Below are positions 8,935 to 18,649 of a stretch of DNA of 64,000 nt, in pieces. The translations under genes and the position numbers were made by a program. The notes under the pieces are model-generated. The model did no database searches and was not told where the DNA came from. It saw only the letters and a program-made list of their open reading frames with translations. The stretch spans positions 245,397,797 to 245,461,796 of the forward strand of contig CM037879.1 in NCBI GenBank assembly GCA_021292165.1, read 5' to 3'. This stretch comes from Shinisaurus crocodilurus (lineage: Eukaryota > Chordata > Lepidosauria > Squamata > Shinisauridae). How positions within the stretch are numbered: position 1 is the first letter of the stretch; the number at the start of each line of letters is the position of its first letter.

Positions 8935-9613
8935 TTTCTTCCCTTGGACACAGACAATTAGGGTGGGGAACGGACAAGGAGTAAGGGGTCTCCTTGTTCA
9001 GACAAAAGGGAATCACACCACTCACGCCCTACTGACCTAAGGAGCCGGACATTCCAACGGTCTCCTGTAGGAACTGCAGCAGGCTAGCATGTGCACACAC
9101 ACACCACACTCACTCCACAAATTTCCAACCCTTTTCTCTTACTTTACTTAAGGATATCTCTCAGTTCGGACTCACGTTCCGCCTCGTAGAGAGATCTCCT
9201 GTCAGGAGGGTCTCAGTTCGGACTCACGTTCCGCCTCGTAGAGACACCTCCTGTACTTAAGGATATCTCTCAGTTCGGACTCATGTTCCGCCTCGTAGAG
9301 AGATTTCCTGTCAGGAGGGTGATCAAGCCTCCTCTTCCAGTCTATTATGACTGGGCTCCTTTCCTGTCACCCGGGTGATACTTCATACTTGCCTTTCCTG
9401 TAGGCCTTTCCTGTAGATCCGGATACACCTTGTTGCTGAGTTCCAGCCCGAGTCTTGTGGTTCTTAGGCTCGCTGTCCGGTCACCCGCTCCGCTGGGCCC
9501 CTCGTTCGGAGATCCCCAAAGGGAACAGTCCTTTGTGCGCGCTGGGACGTCCGCGAGGCCTCACCCACGGGGCTGGGCACGGAGAACGGCCCAGAAAGCC
9601 TCAGGGCTTCCAA
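8935..9613 (-). other. provirus 5' leader
   Basis: About 680 bp between the primer binding site and the gag ATG, without a convincing ORF. It holds the tandem hairpin repeats at 9146-9319. A packaging signal would normally lie here; I infer that from position only. Confidence 0.7.
9146..9319 (-). repeat. leader tandem hairpin repeats
   Basis: Three copies of 'tctcagttcggactca.gttccgcctcgtagaga' occur at 9158-9194, 9211-9243 and 9268-9303. The outer two also share flanks ('acttaaggatatc' and 'tcctgtcaggaggg'), giving a larger 109-bp spacing. Each unit can fold: TCTCT pairs with AGAGA, and inside it CGGA pairs with TCCG. Confidence 0.85.
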
Positions 9614-9631
9614 GTCCCACCAGAGTCGCCA
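9614..9631 (-). promoter_or_regulatory. primer binding site, tRNA-Arg type
   Basis: Viral-sense TGGCGACTCTGGTGGGAC starts 4 nt after the 5' LTR. It is complementary to an 18-nt 3' end of the tRNA-Arg(UCU) type ending AGAGTCGCCA. The tRNA match is from memory of tRNA 3' ends and should be checked. Confidence 0.7.
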
Positions 9632-9635
9632 GAAA

Positions 9636-10038
9636 TGTTGCAGAAAAATCACCCTTCTCCAGAGAATAGAGGGACTCGTACCACCTCAGGCTTGGAAAAC
9701 AGCTTTATTTGCTAGCAACCGGTTCAGGGGATTACATCGCCATACTGAACCCCAAATACAGAAGCAATCAGTTCCTTATATTAAAGCATATTATACGTCA
9801 TCAATTACTTGTCGCTTGCTCCCTGGCATGTTTGCCGGGTGTTTCCTGTACCTGTGTTATTCTTACATTCTGCTGCGCGGGCACTCTTATCTACTTCCCT
9901 AAAATACGGCGCGACTGTAATTTATTGCCATGTAAGCAGTCTGTTCTAAGAAGGGGGGTCTATCTTCAAGCGGTCTGTTCCCAGGAGGGGGGAGGTCTTT
10001 TTCTGCCTCAGTTTTCTTCCCACCTTTTCCCCACTTCA
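9636..10038 (-). repeat. 5' LTR of the provirus
   Basis: Same 403 bp as the 3' LTR with about four substitutions. A TATA-like ATATAAGG (about 9775-9784) lies some 70 bp upstream, in viral sense, of AATAAA (9704-9709). TGACGTAT, a CRE-like site, is at about 9793-9800. It ends TGCAACA at 9636, next to the PBS. Confidence 0.93.
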
Positions 10039-10064
10039 GACCCAAGGTTGGACAACACTGCTTT
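10039..10064. repeat. foldback right arm, distal part
   Basis: The text 'gacccaaggttggacaacactgct' completes the right arm that was interrupted at 3278. It is complementary to 3093-3115. Confidence 0.85.
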
Positions 10065-10307
10065 AAAGCATTCAGGGCGGAGCATGGCAGATCAGCATGT
10101 GGGGTCAACAGGAAAAAAATTAAACCCTCCTGGCTTAAAATGCGTGGCTTGTTCAACAAAATACCTGACACTAAACCTGAAGCAAGGAAATTTTAAAAAA
10201 GTAAATTTGGCAGGTATAAAACCAGACAGCTGGCAACACAGTGCAGGACAGCCCAGTATTATACATTGCCAAGGCAAAAATTTCTAGCTCAGTTACTTAG
10301 GAATATC

Positions 10308-10558
10308 CAGGGATGGTTCAAGACAATTTGCTGCCTGAGGCAAAGTGCATCCTCCCCACCGCCACCATGCGGAAGTCGATTGGACTGACAGTTGGATCTT
10401 ATTTTACACTCATGATGGTGTAGCATCCTCTTGAAGGTAACAGGCTAGCTTAGGGCGTGCGGGTCACATAGCTCTGTCCTCCGCTGCCACTAGCCACTCT
10501 CCAGCTTCTGCTGCCTGAGGTGGCTGCCTCACTCTGCCTAATAGTTGGGCCAGCCCTG
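10308..10558. mobile_element. hAT-like MITE
   Basis: Starts CAGGGATGGTTCAAG and ends with the complement of CAGGGCTGGCCCAAC. Flanks 'ggaatatc' and 'agaatatg' agree at 6 of 8 positions, an eroded 8-bp duplication. Related ends occur at 39175-39436 and 14380-14445. Confidence 0.65.
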
Positions 10559-10564
10559 AGAATA

Positions 10565-11440
10565 TGACAGTACAGAGTGTACATTAGAAACTAGCTTATC
10601 TGCTTGTTGAGCAAAATAAATACACAATGCACAAGAGTACATTGTTTTTGATGCACTACGCAAAGACCCAGCCAAACTTCTTGGATCAAAGATGACCGAG
10701 GGAGAGAGGGAATGTATGCACTCACAATGGGCAACAGTGGATATACCATACTGCCTTAAATTTCCAGCTGGGGATGGTGACACTATATTTCTTAGGCCCA
10801 AATGACAGCAGGAGGACTAGGGCCATGTCTGAAAAGTGAGCTGAACCAGGTAGGAACCAATGGATTTCTAATTAACTATTGTCTGTATGCAGTTGTCTGG
10901 TTGCTTATTGACATTGTGGCCAGACGCCAAGCCCTGGGTCAATTAGACCCTTACCACAAAGGCCCTGGGGGACGATGAAACTATAAGTGACACAGAAAAG
11001 CCCAGTGAAAACAATAACTGGATGAACAAAACAACCCTGACCTTTACATTGACAGAAACTGTAATCCTCGTTTTCAACTTGTCATCTTGCAACAATGGAA
11101 TGCCAAATGGAATAATGGAATGCCACTTATACGAAAGGTGAGCCACGGGGGAAACAACTCCATTTACAAATAAGCACAGTATTATGTTTTCACTCTATGT
11201 TATGCAAACTTTGTTTTCTGCACCTGCATGCATCTTTGCCAGCCTGTCCACCGTTCAATCTTATGAGGGCAAGTGCCATTGCCAGACAGAACTGGAGACC
11301 TGTCACTGAAGCTACCGCTGAAGCTGTACCCCTTACAGAAGGGAGTGCAGAAGGTATATCAGGATCTACTGGTAAATGTCTGGATGATTTATAGTAGACC
11401 AGCTAGGATTTCTGACTCCCAATTAATTAACAATAGGAAC
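10565..11440. other. unassigned intergenic DNA
   Basis: No gene or clear repeat is visible. Confidence 0.4.
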
Positions 11441-11448
11441 AACAGACT

Positions 11449-11451
<3 letters not shown>

Positions 11452-11482
<31 letters not shown>
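11452..11482. repeat. (TG)n microsatellite
   Basis: About 15 TG units. Confidence 0.95.
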
Positions 11483-11483
<1 letters not shown>

Positions 11484-11540
11484 ACACGCGTGCTAAATTA
11501 GGCTGCTGAAATAAAGACAGCTTTTGGGGAAGACCAGGAG

Positions 11541-11736
11541 TGAACATAGGAACATAGGAAGCTGCCTTATACTGAGTCAGACCATGGGTCCGTCTAGCCC
11601 TGTATTGTCGACACCGACTGGCGACAGTTCTCCAGGGTTTCAGGCAGGATTTTTTCCAAGCCCTACCTGGAGGGTGGGGATCGAACCTGGGACCTTCTGC
11701 ATGCAAAGCATGTTCTCTGTCACACTGACATGGTCC
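11541..11736 (-). repeat. tRNA-derived SINE, antisense
   Basis: Reads 'aacataggaagctgccttatactgagtcagaccatgg..' to 'gaacctgggaccttctgcatgcaaagc'. The latter is the antisense of a tRNA-like B box and anticodon region. Copies: 21875-22045 (sense) and 53850-54045 (antisense). Confidence 0.8.
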
Positions 11737-11862
11737 CTTCCTACAGCACCTGGCATTCCAAGGCCATCCAAGTATTCCAAGTACCCATCCAAGTACTAAC
11801 CAGGCCCGACCCTGCTTAGCTTCCGAGATCAGACGATATTGGGCTGTTCAGGGTGGCTTCTT
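11737..11862 (-). repeat. 5S rRNA-derived SINE segment
   Basis: The complement matches nearly all of a vertebrate 5S rRNA. Recognisable parts are GAAGCTAAGCAGGGTCGGG, CTGGTTAGTACTTGG and the CACCCTGAAC start. It has substitutions and an inserted duplication around 'catccaagtattccaagtacccatccaag'. It directly abuts the tRNA-type SINE. A relic at 41777-41848 confirms it is repeat-borne rather than a working 5S gene. Confidence 0.85.
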
Positions 11863-12187
11863 GTGTGAAAGGATTGTGAGCTCAGTTCTGGTACCGAAAA
11901 CATATCCTGGGCTATGCATGTGCTCAGAGGCAACTAGTTCCTTAATGATAAGTGTATGCCTCTTCCCTCCCTGCCCAGCTGCCCTCTCCTAAGATCACTG
12001 TTTTGCACCTGGGAGACCTCGGGGTTCTAGTAAAAAACAAAGTAGATGCTGCAAGCCCGAAGTCTGCCCAATCCTGCCTTATAGCACAATTCTATGTATG
12101 CCTACTCAAAGGGGCTTCCTCCCAGGTGAGTGGGTATAGGATTTTAGCTTTATTCTTAAGAGAGAGAAGATTGGCTGTACTGACCTC

Positions 12188-12865
12188 CAGGGATGGGGAC
12201 TCGGACTCCAGGACTCGACTCGTGAATCGGACTGAGTCCCCCCTCTGACTCGAGTCCCAATATTTTTAATGGGACTCGAGACTCGACTCGGGACTCGAGA
12301 CCAAGGACTCTTCAACATCCCTGGGCTGTGCCAGAAGGAGTGGAGAGAAGTGTGATCGCTGGCGAAGATTTTATTTTTTAAAATCATTTTCCTAAAATGC
12401 AACCTTTCAGACATTTTGGGTTTGGCTGCCTATGCCTGCCTGTTTGGGGTTCCCTGCCTCCTCTGCCTGCCTGGTCTCTTCTTAACCAGTTCCACAGTTT
12501 GAATTGTCCAAGACAAACGCCTCTTCCTGCCTGCTTTGGGGTTCCCCGCCTCCTCTGCCTGCCTGGTTATTTTGGGTTTGTCTGCCTGGCCTGTTCTTGT
12601 CAAAATCAGTGGCAGAGTTTTGAAATAAAAAAGGCACACTTGTGCCTAGAATTTATTTAAGCCACACATCTGAAGTAGCCTTATTTTGTTGGGACCCCCC
12701 CCCCCCATTGATTTTAATAGGGACTTGTGAAGTCAGCTTTGGGAGGGACTCTAGACTCGTGAGTCACCATTTTGGACCAAGGACTTGGACTCGGACTCAA
12801 GACTCGGGTCCAAAGACTCATGACTCGACTCATGACTTGAGACCAAGGACTCTTCAACATCCCTG
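12188..12865 (+). mobile_element. hAT MITE with GACTCGAGTC-like ends
   Basis: A 678-bp element from CAGGGATG to CATCCCTG, flanked by perfect 8-bp duplications 'ctgacctc' (12180-12187 and 12866-12873). Both ends carry many copies of 'gactcga', 'ggactcg' and 'cgagtc'. The middle matches the complement of 57823-58785, but lacks most of the transposase region, so it is an internal-deletion derivative. Confidence 0.92.
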
Positions 12866-13032
12866 CTGACCTCATGGAGAGGGCAGAGCATTCTGTACAT
12901 CCATCAGGGATGGTGAATCTCCAGCCCAAGAGCCTAATTCGACCAACAAGGGTTCCCCATCTGGCCTACAGAGGCTCCCTCCCCCAAGCCCCACCCCCTG
13001 GTGGCAAGCAGGCTCAGTGGAGTGTGGGTAAT

Positions 13033-13329
13033 GAGTTTTTCTACATGAGGCATTTATTGTGCGCTCGTCATTCTCTATTCACAATTGTTTACGGGTTCTT
13101 TAGACGATGTCGCGACTCTCCGGTTTTGTAGTATTATTTAAAGAAAGTGAAAGAAAATGCCATTTCCACTTGTCTATTTGCACTGTTCCGCTATACCACA
13201 GTGCCACTTAGAGATTATCTGGCAGAAAAGCAGGAAAGTAAACTCCCTTCGTGAATGCTCGGATTTCAATTCTACGATGAAACCGAAAGTAGATACAGTG
13301 ATTAACAGCCTCATGTAGAAAAAGCTCAA
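13033..13329. mobile_element. MITE with 19-bp inverted termini
   Basis: 'gagtttttctacatgaggc' at 13033-13051 is repeated inverted as 'gcctcatgtagaaaaagctc' at 13310-13329. No family was recognised and no clean target duplication seen. Confidence 0.6.
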
Positions 13330-13929
13330 TATCTCATTTAACGGTTGCAGTTTCTGGGGGTCCCAGCACAAAGATCTCTGGTGGTCCTCAGTTGCTGGGC
13401 TTGGGCTCAGAGTCAGGGTCCTTATCCAGCACATCCACAGTCTGTGCTACTGGCCCTCCTAACTCAGCTGACCCACTCTGTGTGTGTCCATGTCCATCAC
13501 TACTGGTAGTCTGGGGTTGCTTCCACGCTAGCCCTTTTCTCTGGAATGGCCATCCTTTGTTGATTCACTTTTACGGAGCATTCAGATGATGTTGTCAGGT
13601 TGTTATAGTCTAGTATTTTCTGTGTTCCTCTCCTTTCTTTTCAGACCTGTTTTGTGGCAAACTTTCACAATGAAATGCAACTGCAGCTCCAACCTATCCA
13701 GAGCGGAAAGACAAAGGGTCCCTCTGTGCCTTCTCCTTAAACTCTTTCTCTTTGCAGATTCAGGTCATTTCATTGCTTCCTGTTGATCATGGCTGGGAGG
13801 ATTAGTAAGTTATTGCCCTTTGAATAGCCTTCGTGAATTACCCGGGGCTCAGTGTTTCTCCTCATGGGAGTTGGGAATCTTTTATTACTGATTTCCTCTT
13901 TTTTGTTTTTCTTTAAATATATATATATA

Positions 13930-14179
13930 CAGTAATACCTTGGATTGCAAGTAACTTGGTTTGAGAGCATTTTGCAAGACAAGCAAATTTTTAAATATTT
14001 ATTTAATTTTTTTTACTTGATATACAAGCGACGTCTTGCAATACAAGTACTGTAGTACGGCTTAAATTAAAAATCTCTGTACAAATTTTGGGGGGGGGCA
14101 TTTCGTTTTGATATAAGAGTGTTTTGGATTACAAGCACGTTTCCGGAACGAATTATGCTCTCAATCCAAGGCATGACTG
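13930..14179 (+). mobile_element. pogo/Tigger-like MITE, copy 1
   Basis: A 250-bp element between TA dinucleotides. Ends are CAGTAATACCTTGGATTG and the complement of CAGTCATGCCTTGGATTG. Other copies are at 35513, 37412 and 42848. Confidence 0.85.
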
Positions 14180-15655
14180 TAGATACTTAATACCATTAAA
14201 ATAGCTGCTTGAAAAGAGATAATTCCTTAAAAATAATTGGGATGTAGACTATCACAAGCTTGTTAAAAACAACAACCTTATCCTTGAGGCTGAACTGCCT
14301 TTGCTTTATTTGTTAATACAGCGTTGAAGCTGTCAGTCCGTCAGCTTCTGTACATGGAATAGGGTGCCGGGATGTGGTGCTGGGGGTGGGGGCACCTTGT
14401 CTTTTGCCTCAGGAAAAATGTCTTGGGTCAGTCCTGTATAAGTATATCAATCTATGTTTTAAGATGTGTGCAGATTTAATGTCACCCACTGGTCTATTCC
14501 CTAAAGAGGGAGGAGGAGAGGGCCAGAAAATAGGACCAAAATATACATGAGTTCCGCAGTGTTCTAAGGTAACTTAGAGAATGGACCCCTTGCTCCTATA
14601 GAGCATCTGCATCCTAATTTTTCCAGTTTCCATTCAAGGCAGTGTCAAAAATCCATTTTGGATATATAAGGAGAGGATTCTACCACTGCATTATGCTTGT
14701 TGGAGATACCATGTTTGTGAGAAGACTGAGTTAGGAACCCCTCTGTCCGAGGTATGTTAGAACGGCGTGTGTGGTGAAACGGTAATGTGGAGGAGTGTGT
14801 ACATGTGCTATCCCTTGTGTTTACCTTGAGGTGCTACAGTAGGGCTGAGGTTGTACAGTCCCCATAACCCATTGGAAAACACTGAACCATCTCTAATTGA
14901 CTTCATTAAAAAGTGAGGTTTTAAAACTCTACTTTCTTTTCAGTTTCATCACAACTGCAGTCCATGTAATCACTTAAATGTGTGCTTAATTTGAATCACA
15001 TTAAAGCCACAAGCCAGAAGTCACAAACGGCACCTGTAGGCTCATTGATGTCTCTGGGAATATTCCAGTGTAAGTGGAACAACAGTATCCCTAGAACAAC
15101 TGCTTTGCTTGTGTAGTTTTTTCCATCTCAGGGCTTTGTAAATATAATCACGTCAATGTAGCTAACAGCAATTTGGTGCCATGAGAGTATAGTCACATTC
15201 ATCAGTCATGCAGCGGCCATATAACTGGATGGTAATTAGCAGCACTGGCAATGCATTATCTAATGGATTTCAAATTAATATTTTCAGATGGTGCTTAGGC
15301 ACTGTAGCATAGAATGGAATTATGTGTGAGATTATTTAGTAAAATCAAGGAACTCTAAAGTACTTTCCAAAGGGTGAAGATTACTCTGTAATTATTGAAC
15401 TTGATTATTATTCCCCTCTTTAAAATGTGATTAATGTCTTACCTCAGAAAAACATTCATCAAGTGTGTGTCTAATGTTCTGATCACCTTTACCCTCCAAG
15501 GAACTCAGGATAAAATTTGCTATATCAAAAGAAACAAGATTTCAACTACCATATGGAAGGACACTCTCCAAATTAACACAGTATTGAAACTGCTCTATAA
15601 ATAAAATGCATATGCGTATATATTTCTCAGCTTTTAAGCAAGTCTTAAGCTAATG
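14180..15655. other. mostly unassigned DNA
   Basis: About 1.5 kb without a gene. A fragment of the 10308-type MITE ('gcctcaggaaaaatgtcttgggtcagtcct') is at about 14380-14445; otherwise nothing is recognised. Confidence 0.4.
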
Positions 15656-15659
15656 TAAT

Positions 15660-15686
15660 ACACACACACACACACACACACACACC
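15660..15686. repeat. (CA)n microsatellite
   Basis: About 13 CA units. Confidence 0.95.
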
Positions 15687-15904
15687 TGTCTACAGGTCAA
15701 TTCACCTGATCTATTTTGCATGTTTGTACAATATAAATATATAATAATTCACATGTGCGTTTCTGAGGTGAGATCTCTGTCTCATTTGTTTGAATGGTAC
15801 AGCTAAACACATGCTTAACCACAGTAGAATGAATGTGATTTAAACATGTTTAGTTCTGCCTGGACTGTACCCTAAGTGTGGAAGCATAAGGTAGGAACCA
15901 GCGC

Positions 15905-16005
15905 AAGTAAGTTGCACTTAGGTCCCACTGAAATGAAAGTGAAAAGTTGGCCATGACTAGCTGAACTCTCACTGCTTTCAATGGGCCCTAAGTGCAACTT
16001 TCTCT
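15905..16005. repeat. palindromic MITE relic
   Basis: 'aagttgcacttaggtcccactgaaa' (15911-15935) pairs with 'tttcaatgggccctaagtgcaactt' (15978-16003). Confidence 0.7.
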
Positions 16006-16596
16006 GGATCCAACCTATAAACAAGGTGCTAGGTGGAAGTCTCATTATTATGTATGAATCATGATGACACGTCATTACTACCCCATGGTTACAAGGGTTT
16101 AATTCAAAATGAAGCCACAGTCCCGCACAACTTATGGGACAAGGGAATCAATGGCAAAGGCAGGAAATATGAAATACAGATTATGCCCACAACATCATAA
16201 AGTCATCCAGCTTGTTTAATGTGAAGTAAGCATGCTTATATAACCAAAGAAAAAATAGATCAGCAACAAACAGTATTGTTGGAGTGTCTGGAGGTACAGA
16301 TACAAGGTAACATGCACCGAGGTGGCTATATCTGCAAGTAACTGCCTGGAAGAGTGATCAGGCACAAGTTACCAAGATATCAATATGTCTCTGATTTTCC
16401 AGGGTTCTTAATCCTGTGGAGAGCCTCCACGAATATAGGAGGCTCTCCTGTTCAGACTGTCACCCTCAACGTGATGGATGTGATGATGGGGGCTGGAGCA
16501 CTCCTCTCCTTATGTGTTTATTCAATGCCTGAACAGGGCTATAACTATTTTTCAGCAAGGCAGAGCAACTCATATAGCTTTTCACTCACTCCAGTG

Positions 16597-16598
16597 TA

Positions 16599-16633
<35 letters not shown>
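16597..16633. repeat. (CA)n(GA)n microsatellite
   Basis: A CA run directly followed by a GA run. Confidence 0.95.
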
Positions 16634-16939
16634 CAAACAAGCCCACACTTACTCAGCGGGACGAAACCACTAGCCAAATATCAGAGGAGAAACTGGACTA
16701 TTCCATTATAAGGCCCTTAAAGGTACATTCAATATATTTTACATGTTTTATTCAATATCCTGTGTCGGGCATGAAAACTGAAATACTAATATTGATGCTC
16801 TAGAATTTTACTTCCACAAAGACCACTTTAGTGAGATCTCACTAATATGCTTAATTGCTTTTCTCTCTGCAGGGAACATGGTTTATAATAAACAAAGGTA
16901 GCCCTCCTGGTCCACGAGTAAAATCTCCAAAATTCAGGG

Positions 16940-17232
16940 GATGGGGAGTACAAAATCTACAGTCAGGCAATACCTTTATTAGGATCAAGAAAATGGCACA
17001 AAAGATTGTGTAAGGTTATGAGTCCTCCAGAACTCTTCGTCAGGCGAGGCGGCATAAGAGCAGTGCCCGCGCCAGACTTCAGGGCACCCTTAGGCATCGT
17101 GCTGCCGAAGGCCCTTGCCCCTTCCTCCTTCTCCTCCTCCTCCCTGCTTTCGCTCCCTCTGCTTGCCACTGCCTCTCCCCACACCCACAACATTTGTCAC
17201 AAAAGGTATTGCCTAACTGTGGATTTTCTATT
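16940..17232. repeat. inverted repeat pair
   Basis: 'aaaatctacagtcaggcaatacctt' (16950-16976) returns inverted as 'aaggtattgcctaactgtggatttt' (17201-17226). The 220 bp between are unassigned. Confidence 0.65.
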
Positions 17233-17687
17233 TTTCTTCCTGGATTTGGGGTGTTCTATAATGTATGCTGCTTACAACAAATGTGTCTTTCATGGAAGGG
17301 GAAAGGGTTGAGAGATTAGAACTCTTGCTTAGGCATACAAGTGCCCTTAGCAAGTCTTGGCTCTCTAGGCCAGCCGTTCTCTTTGTTTTCTCTCCACCCT
17401 CCTGTTCTCTCCCAGATGCAGCTCTTCTGCCTCTCTCTATTTTGCTTCAGATTGACCTGAAAGCATTTACAATGTGCATCTTGCAGCTGTTTGGCAATTG
17501 TGACCCAGCTGTCTTGTGCCAAAGTCCAGGCAAAATGGCTGTCTTGTAGAGTTGAAACTGCAACTAAGGACGGGGAGCAATAGTAGCTTTGGTATATAGG
17601 TGACACTTAACAACTATGTGCTTGATGCCTTCTGGAGAGCCGCAGTGGGACAAATCTATTTCTCCAAAGGACAGATGAGCCATATCT

Positions 17688-17960
17688 TTTTTTTTTTTTT
17701 AATATATTTTTTATTTAAATTTTTTCCAAACAATATATAAAATACAAATACATAACATACATAAAAAGAAAAGGAAAAATAATAATTAATAACATATAAA
17801 CTACAAAATACATAAACATCCAAATTATACTACAAATAACCAAAAACCTTAAACAAACAACTACCTATACAAATAATAAAAAAAAAAGAAAGAAAGAAAG
17901 AAAAAACACATATACTAAACCCCCACCCACACATATAATGTTTCCCCCCCTATAGCCGGG
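17688..17960 (-). repeat. LINE 3' UTR, antisense (L1-like)
   Basis: A T-run followed by a long A-rich, G-poor stretch ('ttccaaacaatatataaaatac...') and C-rich text to about 17960 is typical of an antisense LINE 3' UTR. The family is uncertain. Confidence 0.4.
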
Positions 17961-18649
17961 ACCCATTTATCCCGCTCATGGCCTGCCACACCGTCAAGGG
18001 GGGGGGGCGAAAGGATCCACCACCTCATGAGCCATATCTATATTTTGTTGACCTACAAATGTGGGGGGAAATTATCTGTGTGGTAAGACAGAAAGGGAAG
18101 TTTAAACTAACCACTTGTGCAGAGGAAGGAGAGACGAAAGAGCTACACTGGCAATTTTTAGATGCACAGTTCTCTGTTTAACCTCTTTTTTGCATATTTG
18201 GGTAGCAACCAAACCTCTTTTTGCATATTTTAGTACACTTGCAATACTTAAATCAAATGAACAGAAAGAGCTTAAAGAGCTCTTGCTTGGGACATTAGAA
18301 GAGCACTTGTGAGATTTATACATTCCCAGTTTCTCACTACCGTCGTTTGGATTTATGCTAGTTTACAACAGTTGCCTAATCTCATTATTTTGAGCACTTC
18401 CATCTATTTCAGGGATTTTTGTTACCAAAATATGAGGATGTTCATGGGAATATAACAGCTTCATATTTCTTGTGTTTGTTTAAAGAGAACATGATGGCAG
18501 CCTGAAAGAAATATTCAAGAGTCCAAAGGCAAACACAGAAATGTTTAAAATAATAAATCTTAAAAGTGTACATTAATCTGGCCCCGAGTAACTTGAGTCA
18601 TGGGTTTCTTGGAGTTTGGTGTTGGCAGTTTAAGAAGAAGACAAAATAG

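Larger units (their letters stand above)
3278..10038 (-). mobile_element. gammaretrovirus-like endogenous provirus, rearranged
   Basis: This is a complete LTR-to-LTR provirus in minus orientation, with the order 5' LTR, PBS, leader, gag remnant, pol, env remnant, PPT, 3' LTR. Motifs in pol (DTGA protease, LPQGF-type RT, D-D-x35-E integrase) and the matrix-like gag N-terminus point to the gamma/epsilon-like class. The two LTRs differ at about 4 of 403 positions by eye, which implies a recent insertion. The internal region is about 5.9 kb, shorter than a full gammaretrovirus, because most of gag (capsid and nucleocapsid) and env (SU and the N-terminus of TM) are missing. No long terminal target duplication is evident. 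The flanks rejoin the two parts of the foldback at 3093-3277 and 10039-10064. Confidence 0.95.

Noticed and set aside
9158..9303. CRISPR-like array (three spaced repeats)
   Set aside because: Only three irregular units inside a retroviral leader in vertebrate DNA; spacers are not unique cargo and no cas genes exist.
11737..11862. A functional 5S rRNA gene
   Set aside because: Substitutions and an internal duplication, fused to a SINE, with a second decayed copy elsewhere.
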